NCBI GenBank assembly: GCA_016765135.1
Contig: JAESQN010000032.1
Coordinates: 1-54,409, forward strand
Source: Robiginitomaculum sp.
GTDB taxonomy: Bacteria > Pseudomonadota > Alphaproteobacteria > Caulobacterales > Maricaulaceae
Direction: 5' to 3'
DNA: 54,409 bases
Within the stretch, counting starts at the first letter, position 1. The number at the start of each line of letters is the position of its first letter. This document shows, piece by piece, positions 7,897-17,030 of the stretch. Made by a program: the position numbers and the translations under genes. Below the pieces are notes generated by a model. It saw only the letters and a program-made list of their open reading frames with translations, was not told where the DNA came from and ran no database searches.

Positions 7897-9120
7897 ATGA
7901 ATAAATTTTTTGTACTTACCAGCCTTCTAAGTTGCGCATTCATACTGTCCGCTTGCGAAAAACCTGAAGCCGCATTGACGGATGATGAAGTTAGCCCCGC
8001 CCAAGACCAAAGCGCACCACAAAATACAGGCACACCCATCCAAATTCATACGGGTAGGGCAGAGCAAACAACTGTAAAGACCCCACCTCCGCACCAGGCA
8101 AAATCTGAATCCAAACCCGAAATAACAATTGCACAAGCCGTGCCACCTGCAACAGAACCCGCCCACACCACACCGTTTCCCATAAAAACTACGCCGTTTA
8201 AAGTGCGCCGCTGTATCAATATGGGCAATGCTTTAGAGGCTCCCAATGAAGGGGATTGGGGTTATTCTATTCGTGCGCAGGATTTGCAGGCCGTGGCCCA
8301 AGCCGGGTTTGACACGATACGTTTGCCTGTCCGGTGGGACACACATACGGGGCACCGCCCGCCTTATACCATTGATCCAGCTTTCATGGCCCGGGTTAAA
8401 ACCGTGGTGGCGCAGGCTCAATCATTTGGTCTTGGTGTGATCATTGACGTGCATCATTACGAAAACCTGATGAGCCGCACCAACCGCGAGCAACCCCGGT
8501 TTTTGGCCATTTGGGATCAGATCGCCCGCACATTTTCAAATGCCCCGGACAATGTATATTTTGAAGTGCTCAATGAGCCAACCCGCGCAATATCCCACGC
8601 CCGCTTGAACGCGCTTTATAGCGAGGCCATACCTGTCATCCGCGCCAGTAACCCTCGGCGTAAAATAATACTTGGCGGTAATTCATGGAATTCTATCGAG
8701 ACTCTAACCAAAGTCCGCTGGCCCTTATATTTAGGCAAAAGGGACGCTAATTTGGTCGCCACATTCCATGATTACAGCCCCCACAAATTTACCCACCAAG
8801 GTGCCGAATGGGTGGATCCAAAAATGCCATTGGGTCGCCGCTGGGGTACACAAGCAGATGTGGCCGATTTAAAACTGATCTATAAGCTGGCCAGTGATTT
8901 TAAAACCAAAACCGGGCTTCCCGTATTTGTTGGCGAGTTTGGTGTTATTGATAAAGTGCCGGGCCTCGAGCGCATGGCTTGGACAAAAACTAGACGTAAG
9001 GCAATGGAAGCGAACGGTATGTCCTGGTGTGTGTGGGATTTTTCCGGGGCTTTTAAAATCTACGACACAAATACCAATAGCTGGTATCCGGGCGCCAAAG
9101 ACGCTTTGTTTGGGCGTTGA
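7897..9120 (+). CDS. GH5-family glycoside hydrolase (endoglucanase-like) lipoprotein
   Basis: This is a predicted exported beta-glycanase. It starts with a lipoprotein signal, MNKFFVLTSLLSCAFILSAC, with lipobox LSAC (Cys20). A Pro/Thr/Gln-rich linker of about 80 residues follows, then a GH5 (beta/alpha)8 domain from about 103: IRLPVRW (141-147), DVHHYEN, the acid/base Glu in VLNEP (E227) and the nucleophile in VGEFG (E347), ending with WCVWDF. The domain is complete. The start at 7897 is chosen because it is the only one giving a signal peptide; 44 extra codons are open upstream. The exact substrate (beta-1,4-glucan, mannan or other) cannot be told. It is monocistronic, and no carbohydrate transport genes lie nearby. 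Confidence 0.92.
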   Translation: MNKFFVLTSLLSCAFILSACEKPEAALTDDEVSPAQDQSAPQNTGTPIQIHTGRAEQTTVKTPPPHQAKSESKPEITIAQAVPPATEPAHTTPFPIKTTPFKVRRCINMGNALEAPNEGDWGYSIRAQDLQAVAQAGFDTIRLPVRWDTHTGHRPPYTIDPAFMARVKTVVAQAQSFGLGVIIDVHHYENLMSRTNREQPRFLAIWDQIARTFSNAPDNVYFEVLNEPTRAISHARLNALYSEAIPVIRASNPRRKIILGGNSWNSIETLTKVRWPLYLGKRDANLVATFHDYSPHKFTHQGAEWVDPKMPLGRRWGTQADVADLKLIYKLASDFKTKTGLPVFVGEFGVIDKVPGLERMAWTKTRRKAMEANGMSWCVWDFSGAFKIYDTNTNSWYPGAKDALFGR

Positions 9121-9178
9121 AACCGGATAAGTTTTCTTAACGGTTTATTCCCATGCCAAACCAGTTTATTGCTCATGT

Positions 9179-10960
9179 ATGAACGCACCGTCCCCCCTTA
9201 CCGCAACTGCGCCCGCCCGACTGAACTGGTCAGATAACGGCGAACCTGTGGCGCAGGATTTTGACGACATTTATTTTTCGGTGGACGGCGGACTTGCAGA
9301 AACGAAAGCCGTGTTTTTGGACGGGTGCGGCTTGCCAGAAGCCTGGCAAGACCATGATGTATTCACGATTGGTGAACTTGGGTTTGGCTCAGGCCTAAAT
9401 TTCCTGGCCGCGTGGGATTTGTGGCAGAGCACGAAAAAACTGGGCCAGAGACTACATTTTATCTCGGTGGAAGCCTATCCGCTCACCAAAGAACAATTGG
9501 TCCGCGCCCTTGAAAACTTCCCGAACCTCAAACCCTTGGCGGACAGACTTGTTGCTGGGTGGCCCGGCCCTGTTAAAGGCACACACAGGCTTCATTTCGG
9601 GGATGTCACATTGACCCTGTACCACAGCCATATAGAGCGAGCTTTGTCCGCTCTGGACGGGCGCGTCAATGCCTGGTTCCTCGACGGGTTTTCCCCGGCC
9701 AAAAACCCGGATATGTGGACGGACGAAGTGTTTGCGCACCTAGCCAAACTCTCCGCTCCAAATGCGAGGCTGGCAACATTCACAGTGGCTGGTCATGTAA
9801 GGCGCGGGCTTGAAGTTGTCGGGTTTAGCATTTCGAAAAAACCGGGCTTTGGTCGCAAACGTGAGCGGTTGGAAGCCAGGCTCAAAGAGGGGCAGGGGGC
9901 ATACGCCCAACCCATTGACACACCCGTCATCATTGGCGGCGGCATTGCGGGGGCGGCCATCGCCCACGGATTTATCCGGCGCGGCATTACACCAATTCTT
10001 ATTGAGCCCCACCCGGATCTCGACACCGCCGCCAGCGGCAATCCAGCCGGGTTGATGATGCCCAAACTTGACCTGCAAGACAGACCGGAATCTCGGTTTT
10101 ACAATGCCGCTTTTCTCTATGCCAAATCTCTGTACCACACGCACGGTACGGTGCTGGATACGGGTATATTGCACCTGGCTAGTTCTGAAAAAGAGCAAGA
10201 AAGATTTGCAAAAATTTACGCCAACCACGCCCTGCCAGAACATGAAATGAACTGGGTCGAAGCCCACGACGTTTCTAAATATTTGGGTGTTAAAAAAACG
10301 CCGGATTATGGTGGTTTATATTTTCCGGGCGCATTGGTGCTATCTCCGAAATTAAGCGCGCAAGCTTTGTCTGCGTCCGCGACAAAAATAACGGCCCGCG
10401 TTGGTGCAATATCCAAAATGGGTGATGTCTGGCATGTCACGGATGCGGACGGAAAACCCCTTGCGCAAACCACGGCTTTATTCGTGTGTAATGGTGCAAA
10501 CATCCTTGATCTATGGCCTGCTGATGTGCGCTTTACCCGTGGGCAAATTTGCTGGAACGAGACTGTGGCTCCACCAAAAAATGCGCATATTTTGGGCAAT
10601 TATGCGCTGCCTTTTAAAGGCGGGGTTTTGTTGGGCGCAACCCATAACCATGTTGGCCCTGGTGAGGACAACGAAACCCGCAAGCAAGATAGTGCTGACA
10701 TTATCAAACATTACGGCGACACCATCCAAGCAAGCCTTGATAACAGCGACTGGTCAGCCCGGGCCTCCGTGCGGGTCACAACCCGCAACACGCTACCCAT
10801 AGCCGAGCAAACAGACGCGGGCTTATATGTCCTGAGCGGTCTGGGGTCGCGGGGGCTGATGCTGGCACCTTTATTGGGTGAAGCTTTGGTGTGCAAAGCT
10901 CTGGGCGAGCCTTCGCCTTTGGGTAAAAGGACGCAAAAACGGTTCGCGCCATCAAAATAA
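9179..10960 (+). CDS. mnmC: Bifunctional tRNA mnm5s2U34 biosynthesis protein MnmC
   Basis: This enzyme completes the wobble-uridine modification of tRNA: the C-terminal FAD domain oxidatively removes the carboxymethyl group from cmnm5U34, and the N-terminal MnmD domain methylates the product with SAM. The SAM motif GELGFGSGLNF is at 65-75, with FLDGFSPAKNPDMW near 167-180. The FAD dinucleotide motif IIGGGIAGAA is at 251-260, followed by AASGNPAGLMMPK and a C-terminal SGLGSRGLMLAPLLGE. At 593 aa it is slightly shorter than the E. coli protein, but both domains look intact. No strong Shine-Dalgarno is seen before the ATG. It appears to be transcribed alone or with the downstream SDR gene. Confidence 0.93.
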   Translation: MNAPSPLTATAPARLNWSDNGEPVAQDFDDIYFSVDGGLAETKAVFLDGCGLPEAWQDHDVFTIGELGFGSGLNFLAAWDLWQSTKKLGQRLHFISVEAYPLTKEQLVRALENFPNLKPLADRLVAGWPGPVKGTHRLHFGDVTLTLYHSHIERALSALDGRVNAWFLDGFSPAKNPDMWTDEVFAHLAKLSAPNARLATFTVAGHVRRGLEVVGFSISKKPGFGRKRERLEARLKEGQGAYAQPIDTPVIIGGGIAGAAIAHGFIRRGITPILIEPHPDLDTAASGNPAGLMMPKLDLQDRPESRFYNAAFLYAKSLYHTHGTVLDTGILHLASSEKEQERFAKIYANHALPEHEMNWVEAHDVSKYLGVKKTPDYGGLYFPGALVLSPKLSAQALSASATKITARVGAISKMGDVWHVTDADGKPLAQTTALFVCNGANILDLWPADVRFTRGQICWNETVAPPKNAHILGNYALPFKGGVLLGATHNHVGPGEDNETRKQDSADIIKHYGDTIQASLDNSDWSARASVRVTTRNTLPIAEQTDAGLYVLSGLGSRGLMLAPLLGEALVCKALGEPSPLGKRTQKRFAPSK

Positions 10961-11039
10961 GACTTGAGGCTTTACCGCCACAAAGATAGGTTGCACAAGA
11001 GGCAGGCTACGCACACGCAAATTTCAAAACGAGGATATT

Positions 11040-11825
11040 ATGAAACTTTCCAGCGACATTTCGGCTATTATAACGGGCGGCGCATCCGGGCTAGGCGAAG
11101 GCACGGCGCGGGCCTTGGCCGCACGCGGTGTCAAAATTGGTATATTTGATATGAATGCCGAGCGCGGGGAAATGATTGCCAAGGAACTTGGCGGAGCGTT
11201 TGCCTTGGTTGATGTCTCCGACGAGGTCAGTGTTGATGCCGGGTTCGCCAAAATCCGCGCCGCCAATGGCCAGGAACGGGTCATGGTCAATTGCGCCGGT
11301 GTGGCGGGCGGCATGAAAACCGCTTCGCGTGACCGCAAGACCGGAGATATCCGGGCGCACTCCACCGAATTTTTTGCCAAAATCATCAATGTCAATTTGA
11401 TCGGAACATTTATGTGTGTGGCCAAATCCGCCGCCGGCATGATGAGCTTGGACGGCACAGAGCCGGACGGTGAGCGCGGCGTTATTATCAACACGGCATC
11501 GGTCGCGGCCCAGGACGGACAGATTGGGCAGGTGGCCTATGCAGCTTCCAAGGGCGGTATCTTGTCTATGGCGCTTCCCGTTGCCCGTGATCTGGCCCGT
11601 GAGGGTATTCGGTGCAACACCATATTGCCGGGCTTTTTCGAAACCCCTATTTATGAGCAAATGAAACCGGAAGTCAAAGAAGCCTTGCGCGCCTATGTGC
11701 AATTCCCGGCCAGATTTGGCACAACCAAAGAATATGCCAACCTGGTCACGACCCTGTGCGAACAGGTTTATATCAATGCAGAATTTATCCGCGCAGATGC
11801 CGGTGCCAGAATGCCCCCGCGTTAG
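11040..11825 (+). CDS. SDR-family oxidoreductase, 3-hydroxyacyl-CoA dehydrogenase-like
   Basis: This is a short-chain dehydrogenase with a full Rossmann set: cofactor motif TGGASGLGEG near 13-22, an acidic residue after strand 2 (FDM) favouring NAD(H), NCAG, the catalytic Ser in INTASVAAQDGQ, and YAASKGG carrying Tyr/Lys. Its organisation resembles type-2 3-hydroxyacyl-CoA dehydrogenases (HSD10-like), including the GERGVIINTASVAAQDGQ segment. A beta-oxidation role is inference. The gene has a good GAGGATATT ribosome site before the ATG. The last 23 bases of the gene, including the stop codon, are duplicated 97 bp downstream. Confidence 0.9.
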   Translation: MKLSSDISAIITGGASGLGEGTARALAARGVKIGIFDMNAERGEMIAKELGGAFALVDVSDEVSVDAGFAKIRAANGQERVMVNCAGVAGGMKTASRDRKTGDIRAHSTEFFAKIINVNLIGTFMCVAKSAAGMMSLDGTEPDGERGVIINTASVAAQDGQIGQVAYAASKGGILSMALPVARDLAREGIRCNTILPGFFETPIYEQMKPEVKEALRAYVQFPARFGTTKEYANLVTTLCEQVYINAEFIRADAGARMPPR

Positions 11826-11924
11826 GCCAAACAATACAAGATTAAATCAGCGCAATTAAAGCCAACCACATATATGTTTGGCACCTAATAGATAATAATG
11901 GGCCAGAATGCCCCCGCGTTAGGC
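11805..11924 (+). repeat. 23 bp direct repeat spanning the SDR stop codon
   Basis: The 23-mer beginning GCCAGAATGCCCCCGCG and ending TTAGGC occurs exactly at 11805-11827 (end of the SDR gene) and 11902-11924 (intergenic). The 74 bp between the copies is AT-rich. The second copy sits 17 bp before the 88 bp palindrome, which suggests a local duplication accompanying insertion or slippage. Confidence 0.75.
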
Positions 11925-11941
11925 TGAACCACTCAAAATTC

Positions 11942-12029
11942 GTAGGGTGGATTAGCGTTTCTTGCGCGTAATCCACCATTGGCACACACCGCTGGTGGAT
12001 TACGCGCAAAAGGCGCTAATCCACCCTAC
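11942..12029. repeat. 88 bp nested palindrome, copy 1
   Basis: GTAGGGTGGATTA at the left and TAATCCACCCTAC at the right form outer inverted repeats. Inside, TAATCCACCA and TGGTGGATTA form a second stem round the loop TTGGCACACACCGC. The whole unit can fold into one long hairpin. An equally long (88 bp) copy lies at 17031-17118 with its loop inverted, so this is a dispersed element. It lies between the converging SDR and DsbD-like genes and may also act as a terminator. Confidence 0.85.
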
Positions 12030-12052
12030 AGAGTCGCATAAATTTTTCCGGT

Positions 12053-14158
12053 TTACCTCCCGGCTTTGGCCAGTGCTTTTTTAAGAGTTTTATAGTCAAA
12101 GATTTGCGGTAAAATTTGCGGGTCAACTTTTTCCGTGCCCGGCGGATAGACCAGATACAGCGGTACACCAAAACGACCATGGCGGGCCAATTCGGCGGTA
12201 ATCGCGTCGTCGCGGCGTGTCCAGTCTGCGATCAGCATCACGGTGTTTGTGCGGGCGAATAATTTCTTAGTGGCCTGGCGTTGCAACACGGCTATGTCAT
12301 TGTACTTGCAGCTGACACACCAGGCAGCGGTGAAATCCACAAACACGATTTTACCTTCGGCCCGCAATTGAGCCACGCGCTGGGGTGACCAGGTCTGGGC
12401 TTCAGGTAGCTCTGCTAAGGCTTGCTCGTATTCGACGTTGCGTAAATCGTAAACAAGATAGCCAGTAGTCAATACACTTGCCGCCAGTAAAACTTTGGCA
12501 AATACGGCTTTGCGCTTCCATAACCATACGGCAAACCCGAAAGACAATAAAGCTCCCAGTATCCGTAAAATTCCGCCTGCACCCGTTTGTACGGCTAGCA
12601 CCCAAATCAACCAAACTGCCGCACCTAGCATGGGGAAGGCGAGAAATTGTTTGAAGACGTCCATCCACGGCCCCGGTTTTGGCAGACGTTTAAGCAGGCC
12701 CGGCGCATAGGACAAAGCCAAAAACGGCAGGGCAAAACCCGCACCCAATGCGGTAAAAATCAGCAATGTCGTGAGTGGTGGTTGGGTAAAGGCAAAACCG
12801 AGAGCCACGCCCATAAAAGGTGCCGTACAGGGTGTAGCAACAATAACCGCCAGGACGCCAGTAAAAAACGCCCCCTTATGGCCACCGCTGCCCGCCAGGT
12901 TCGACCCGGTGTTTTGTACATGCCCGCCAATGTTAAAAAAGCCGAACAAATTCATGGCGATGACAAAAAACAACAAAGCCAGCGCCCCGACCAAGACCGG
13001 GTTTTGCAACTGGAAACCCCAGCCAACACTGACCCCGCCAGCTTTGAGCGCCAAAATAACGGCGACCAATGCCAGGAATGACACCATAACGCCAAGGGCA
13101 TAAAGCCAACCATGAGCGCGAATAACATTGCGCTCATCATGGGCAGCGCGGGCAAAGCCGAGGGCTTTTAGGGACAGTACTGGAAACACGCACGGCATTA
13201 AATTCAAAATCATGCCGCCAATAAATGCACCTAGCAAAGCTGCCCACAAACCAACGGATGTGTGAATACCCGCGCCGCCGGAACCGGCTTTCACCTTACC
13301 TATATCAACTTTTGCGCCTGCCACTGCGTTCACTTCAATCCCGCGCCGCGTCCAGCCATTTTCAGTTTTTTCCTCAAATGCCAACACGCCGGGAATATCT
13401 TTTATCCCCGCTTCCAGGCCAAAGCTGGGTGTCAAATTTATGCGCACGCCGCGCTCGGCGTTGCTGATGTTTTGCGGTGCACTCGCGTCTATCAGGTCTT
13501 GTTCATAGGGAAAGAAATACACGTTTTTCAGCGCAGCAAAATCTAACTCTCCACCGCCAATATCAAGGCTAAGGACACCGCCGTTAAGACGTGCAGAAGC
13601 CTCCAGACCTTCGGGTTTTGGCGCACGTGTAATCGTGCGTTCAATATTGCCAGACCAGCGTTGGTCTTTTACGGGTTCACCGACTGTCAGGGTCAAATTT
13701 AGCTTGGCCATTTCAGGCAAACATATTTGGTAGCAAACCAAATATACGGCGTGAGCCTTGATAGTCAATTCTTCGCCGGGTTTCGCGTCCTTGGAAATAG
13801 TCATCGGCATGGACAAGAGAAGCCTGTCCTCAAAGGCATAGTTGATCAAAGGCCCGGTGGAGACGGTCTCGGGCAAAGGCCAAATGATCTCGCCAATGCT
13901 GATCGTATCCGGCACATCCCAGCGTAATGCCGCAGGTTCGCCCGGCCCGCCTGCATTGCGCCAATAGGTATGCCAATGGGGTTCAAGCCGCATGGACAGA
14001 GCTATATAAGTTTCTTGGCCTGGCTCCACCGTATCATAACTGGTTACAAGCTGGGCCACCACCCGTCCAGATTTAACGGGAACAGACTCCGCCGCCCGCG
14101 CAAATGGCGCCAACCAAAAAGCAATAAGGGCCAAACATATCAATAATAAATTTCGCAT
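12053..14158 (-). CDS. DsbD-like protein-disulfide reductase (cytoplasmic membrane)
   Basis: This protein passes electrons from cytoplasmic thioredoxin across the membrane to periplasmic proteins. A signal peptide (about 1-22, ending ARAAES) leads to a periplasmic DsbD-alpha-like domain containing paired cysteines in VYLVCYQICLPE. A hydrophobic core of about eight helices follows, with redox cysteines in LNLMPCVFPVLS and VATPCTAPFMG. The C-terminal thioredoxin-like domain has AAWCVSCK. All three redox modules are present, about 701 aa in total. ATG at 14158 is preferred over TTG at 14161 because GGAG then sits 6 bases upstream. ScsB-type relatives share this layout, so the exact client (cytochrome c maturation, DsbC or metal resistance) is open. 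Confidence 0.9.
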   Translation of the reverse strand: MRNLLLICLALIAFWLAPFARAAESVPVKSGRVVAQLVTSYDTVEPGQETYIALSMRLEPHWHTYWRNAGGPGEPAALRWDVPDTISIGEIIWPLPETVSTGPLINYAFEDRLLLSMPMTISKDAKPGEELTIKAHAVYLVCYQICLPEMAKLNLTLTVGEPVKDQRWSGNIERTITRAPKPEGLEASARLNGGVLSLDIGGGELDFAALKNVYFFPYEQDLIDASAPQNISNAERGVRINLTPSFGLEAGIKDIPGVLAFEEKTENGWTRRGIEVNAVAGAKVDIGKVKAGSGGAGIHTSVGLWAALLGAFIGGMILNLMPCVFPVLSLKALGFARAAHDERNVIRAHGWLYALGVMVSFLALVAVILALKAGGVSVGWGFQLQNPVLVGALALLFFVIAMNLFGFFNIGGHVQNTGSNLAGSGGHKGAFFTGVLAVIVATPCTAPFMGVALGFAFTQPPLTTLLIFTALGAGFALPFLALSYAPGLLKRLPKPGPWMDVFKQFLAFPMLGAAVWLIWVLAVQTGAGGILRILGALLSFGFAVWLWKRKAVFAKVLLAASVLTTGYLVYDLRNVEYEQALAELPEAQTWSPQRVAQLRAEGKIVFVDFTAAWCVSCKYNDIAVLQRQATKKLFARTNTVMLIADWTRRDDAITAELARHGRFGVPLYLVYPPGTEKVDPQILPQIFDYKTLKKALAKAGR

Positions 14159-14316
14159 CAAATGCTCCTACACGCCCAGCACAAAAATGCAAAGTCGGAA
14201 ACACATTTATCACGACAAAATGAAAGGGCCGTGTAGATAATAAATGCTTACGCTATCGGTTTCTCTTGATATAAATAATTCAAGAACTTCTCACAAATAG
14301 CTTTATATTATAACAG

Positions 14317-15108
14317 CTATAATTTGCTGACTTTACCAACCACGCCCAGCATCCGGGCAATATCTGCCGGGTTTGACAGGCTGTGGTCGCCGTTTTTTAT
14401 GAGGTTTAATTCTACATCCGGGCTGGTGAGTGCTTCCACCAGTTTCAGGGCGTGTTGCCACGGGACGCTGGTGTCTTTCATACCGTGAATAATGCGTATT
14501 GGGACTTGGATGTTTATAGGAGCGTCCAGAATTTGATTGTCGCGTCCGTCCAATATTAGCTCGCGGCTGATCTCGTAAGGTTCGTCGTAATCGGACGGCT
14601 CATAATATATGCCGTCGTCCATTATGGTCCCCCGAATTGCGTCGCTAAACCCGGCCCACATCAGTTTTTCGGTAAAATCCGGCGCGGGTGCCAGCAAGAC
14701 CAGGGCTTTGATGCGCTTGGGCCTGGCCAAAGCCGCCAACAAAGCCGTCCAACCGCCCATGCTGGAGCCGAGCAAAATCTGCGGCCCCGAAGTGATCTCG
14801 TCAATGATTTGCACCGTGTCTTGTGTCCAGCGCGATATAGTGCCGTGCCTGAACGCGCCGCTGGATACCCCGTGTCCAAAATAGTCAAACCGGGTAAATG
14901 CGCGGCCTTGTGCATTGGCCCACTCATGCAAGGCGGTGGCTTTGGAACCGTCCATATCGGATTTAAGCCCGCCGCACCATATCAGACCAGCATCAGTACC
15001 AGCCCCATTACCAGCCCCATTACCGGTACTTTGCTTGTAACCGATAGTATTGCTATCCCGCCCGCCATAAGCAGGGGCTTGTAAGAATTTAGCTGTACAA
15101 TTATTCAC
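14317..15108 (-). CDS. Alpha/beta hydrolase
   Basis: This is a serine hydrolase of unknown substrate. The nucleophile elbow is GSSMG (114-118, Ser116). The later IIHGMKDTSVPW and NGDHSLS segments supply the expected Asp and His. FDYFGHGVSSG is the conserved oxyanion-side segment. The arrangement recalls the ABHD10/thioesterase-like group common in alphaproteobacteria. An internal low-complexity stretch GNGAGNGAGTDAG (about 29-41), coded by short imperfect DNA repeats, replaces the usual short linker before the first strand. The predicted start is GTG at 15108 with GGGG upstream; no better ATG keeps the first strand. Its promoter region is shared with the divergent glycosyltransferase. Confidence 0.85.
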   Translation of the reverse strand: MNNCTAKFLQAPAYGGRDSNTIGYKQSTGNGAGNGAGTDAGLIWCGGLKSDMDGSKATALHEWANAQGRAFTRFDYFGHGVSSGAFRHGTISRWTQDTVQIIDEITSGPQILLGSSMGGWTALLAALARPKRIKALVLLAPAPDFTEKLMWAGFSDAIRGTIMDDGIYYEPSDYDEPYEISRELILDGRDNQILDAPINIQVPIRIIHGMKDTSVPWQHALKLVEALTSPDVELNLIKNGDHSLSNPADIARMLGVVGKVSKL

Positions 15109-15183
15109 GTAATATTTTCCCCATTTCGGTTTTGTTATGATATGTGGTTTTCAAAATCAGCACAATATAGACTATTATAACTT

Positions 15184-16323
15184 ATGAACATTCTTCAAGT
15201 CGTTCCAGAATTAAATGCAGGCGGGGTCGAACGTACCACCATCGAGATCGCCGATGCCCTCAGCGCCGCCGGGCATGTGCCCCATGTGGTCAGCCTGGGC
15301 GGGCGGATGGAAGACGAATTAAAAGCGGCGGGCGGTGTCTTGCACCGCTTGCGGGTCGGCAGTAAAAACCCCATGTCCCTGCGCCGCAATACCAAAGCAC
15401 TCATTGATATTATCAAAACCCATAAAATAGACATTGTCCATGTTCGCTCCCGCGCCCCGGCCTGGCCCGCCAAAGCGGCGGCGAAAGCTACGGGTACGCC
15501 GTTCATCACCACATATCACGGCATTTATAATGCCCGTTCCGGCCTGAAACGCCGCTATAATGCCGTCATGGCCAAGGGTGATGTGGTCATAGCCAATTCT
15601 AATTTCACCAAAGACCACATTATACGCGAGCATAATATTAACGGAGGAAAAATCGTGGCCATACCACGCGGCGTGGATATGGACATATTTGACCCGGCCC
15701 AGGTGACGGATGCGAATGTAACACAAATAAAGCTGGACTGGGGTGTCGGCAACAGCCCCATAATCCTGCTACCCGGACGCCTGACCCGCTGGAAAGGGCA
15801 GTTAGTGGCGGTTGAAGCTCTTAAACTTCTAGAAAACCACGGGATCAACGCCGTTTTGGTTTTGCTTGGTGATGCTCAGGGCCGCAATGATTATGTGGCG
15901 GATATCAAAACTAAAGCCGAAGCCCTTAACATAAGTGAGCGCGTCATCTTTGCCGGACATAGCCGCGCTATGCCCGCCGCTCTGATGGCGGCTGATGTAG
16001 TGATTTCGCCCTCGACAGACCCCGAAGCTTTTGGCCGGGTCATGGCGGAAGCGCAGGCCATGCAGCGCCTGGTCGTAGCCAGCGGTCACGGCGGCGCGCT
16101 CGAAACCATCGTGGACGGGGCGGGCGGCAATCTCGTCACACCGGGAGACGCACAGGCACTGGCTGACGGCATTGCCAATATCCTCAGCCTGTCAAAATCC
16201 GCATACACAAAACGGGCCAAAGCGGCCCGCATCCGCATTGGTTTGCAATATTCAGCCCAAGCCCTAAAAACCGCCACTTTAGAGGTGTATGAACATATTT
16301 TGCGCAAACAAGGTCGTAATTAA
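15184..16323 (+). CDS. Glycosyltransferase family 4 (GT-B)
   Basis: This cytoplasmic or membrane-peripheral sugar transferase should act in polysaccharide or lipopolysaccharide synthesis. The N-terminal domain begins with VVPELNAGGVERTTIEIADAL, typical of GT4, and the C-terminal nucleotide-sugar domain has LLPGRLTRWKGQ and the PSTDPEAFGRVMAEAQAM segment, where the Glu residues follow the E-x7-E pattern. At 379 aa it is full length. Donor and acceptor cannot be inferred. It lies alone between the alpha/beta hydrolase (divergent) and infC (96 bp downstream), without other surface-sugar genes; an FkbM methyltransferase lies at the far right of the window. Confidence 0.9.
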   Translation: MNILQVVPELNAGGVERTTIEIADALSAAGHVPHVVSLGGRMEDELKAAGGVLHRLRVGSKNPMSLRRNTKALIDIIKTHKIDIVHVRSRAPAWPAKAAAKATGTPFITTYHGIYNARSGLKRRYNAVMAKGDVVIANSNFTKDHIIREHNINGGKIVAIPRGVDMDIFDPAQVTDANVTQIKLDWGVGNSPIILLPGRLTRWKGQLVAVEALKLLENHGINAVLVLLGDAQGRNDYVADIKTKAEALNISERVIFAGHSRAMPAALMAADVVISPSTDPEAFGRVMAEAQAMQRLVVASGHGGALETIVDGAGGNLVTPGDAQALADGIANILSLSKSAYTKRAKAARIRIGLQYSAQALKTATLEVYEHILRKQGRN

Positions 16324-16446
16324 GTCATTAAGAGCCGTTAAATTGCCGCATAGCCTCAATCAGTTCTTGAAATAACCTGTCCAAGCCGTCATATTCCCGC
16401 CGTACCAAAACATTGGTGCATGATTGAAGCTATTCAGGAGATCAAC

Positions 16447-16983
16447 ATAGCCCGCAGACCACACGCCGCGCCGCCCAAAAAACGAGGCCCGCGCATTAAC
16501 GACGAAATTACGTCGCCCAAAATCCTCCTCATAACAGAAACTGGTGAAAAGAAAGGTGTTGTCTCCATAGACGAAGCCCTTACCTATGCCCGTTCCGTCA
16601 AACTTGATCTGGTCGAAGTGGCCCCAAGCCCCGATTTGCCCGTGTGCAAAATTCTGGACTACGGCAAAATGCGGTTTGAAGCGCAAAAGAAGAAATCCGC
16701 CAATAAAAAGCGGCAAAAAACCCAGCAGCTTAAAGAAATAAAAATGCGGCCCAATATCGACACACATGATTATTTGGTCAAAACCCGCAATATACAAAAA
16801 TTCATTGACCGTGGTGATAAAGTTAAAATCACTATCCGCTTCAGAGGCCGCGAAATGGCCCATATGGGCCTTGGCCGTGATTTGCTCACGCGTGTTAAAG
16901 GGGATTTTGAAGAAACCACCAAGGTGGAGTTCAAGCCAAAAACCGAAGGCCGCCTTATGACAATGGTAATAGCGCCGAAATAA
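16447..16983 (+). CDS. infC: Translation initiation factor IF-3, probable ATA start
   Basis: IF-3 binds the 30S subunit and enforces correct start-codon choice. The N-domain begins ARRPHAAPPKKRGPRINDEI and the C-domain carries KTRNIQKFIDRGDKVKI and FRGREMAHMGLG, all canonical. The only in-frame ATG is at 16420, but it lacks a Shine-Dalgarno. Instead AGGAG (16436-16440) stands 6 bases before an in-frame ATA at 16447, and starting there gives 178 aa with the N-terminus expected for alphaproteobacterial IF-3. Rare start codons are known for infC (AUU in E. coli) and underlie its autoregulation, so ATA is plausible. The usual downstream rpmI-rplT genes are absent here. The 16420 start would add nine residues. 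Confidence 0.93.
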   Translation: MARRPHAAPPKKRGPRINDEITSPKILLITETGEKKGVVSIDEALTYARSVKLDLVEVAPSPDLPVCKILDYGKMRFEAQKKKSANKKRQKTQQLKEIKMRPNIDTHDYLVKTRNIQKFIDRGDKVKITIRFRGREMAHMGLGRDLLTRVKGDFEETTKVEFKPKTEGRLMTMVIAPK

Positions 16984-17030
16984 GGCTTTAAGAGCGAGTA
17001 GTGCGTATCTCTCATATTGATATGTGCCTT

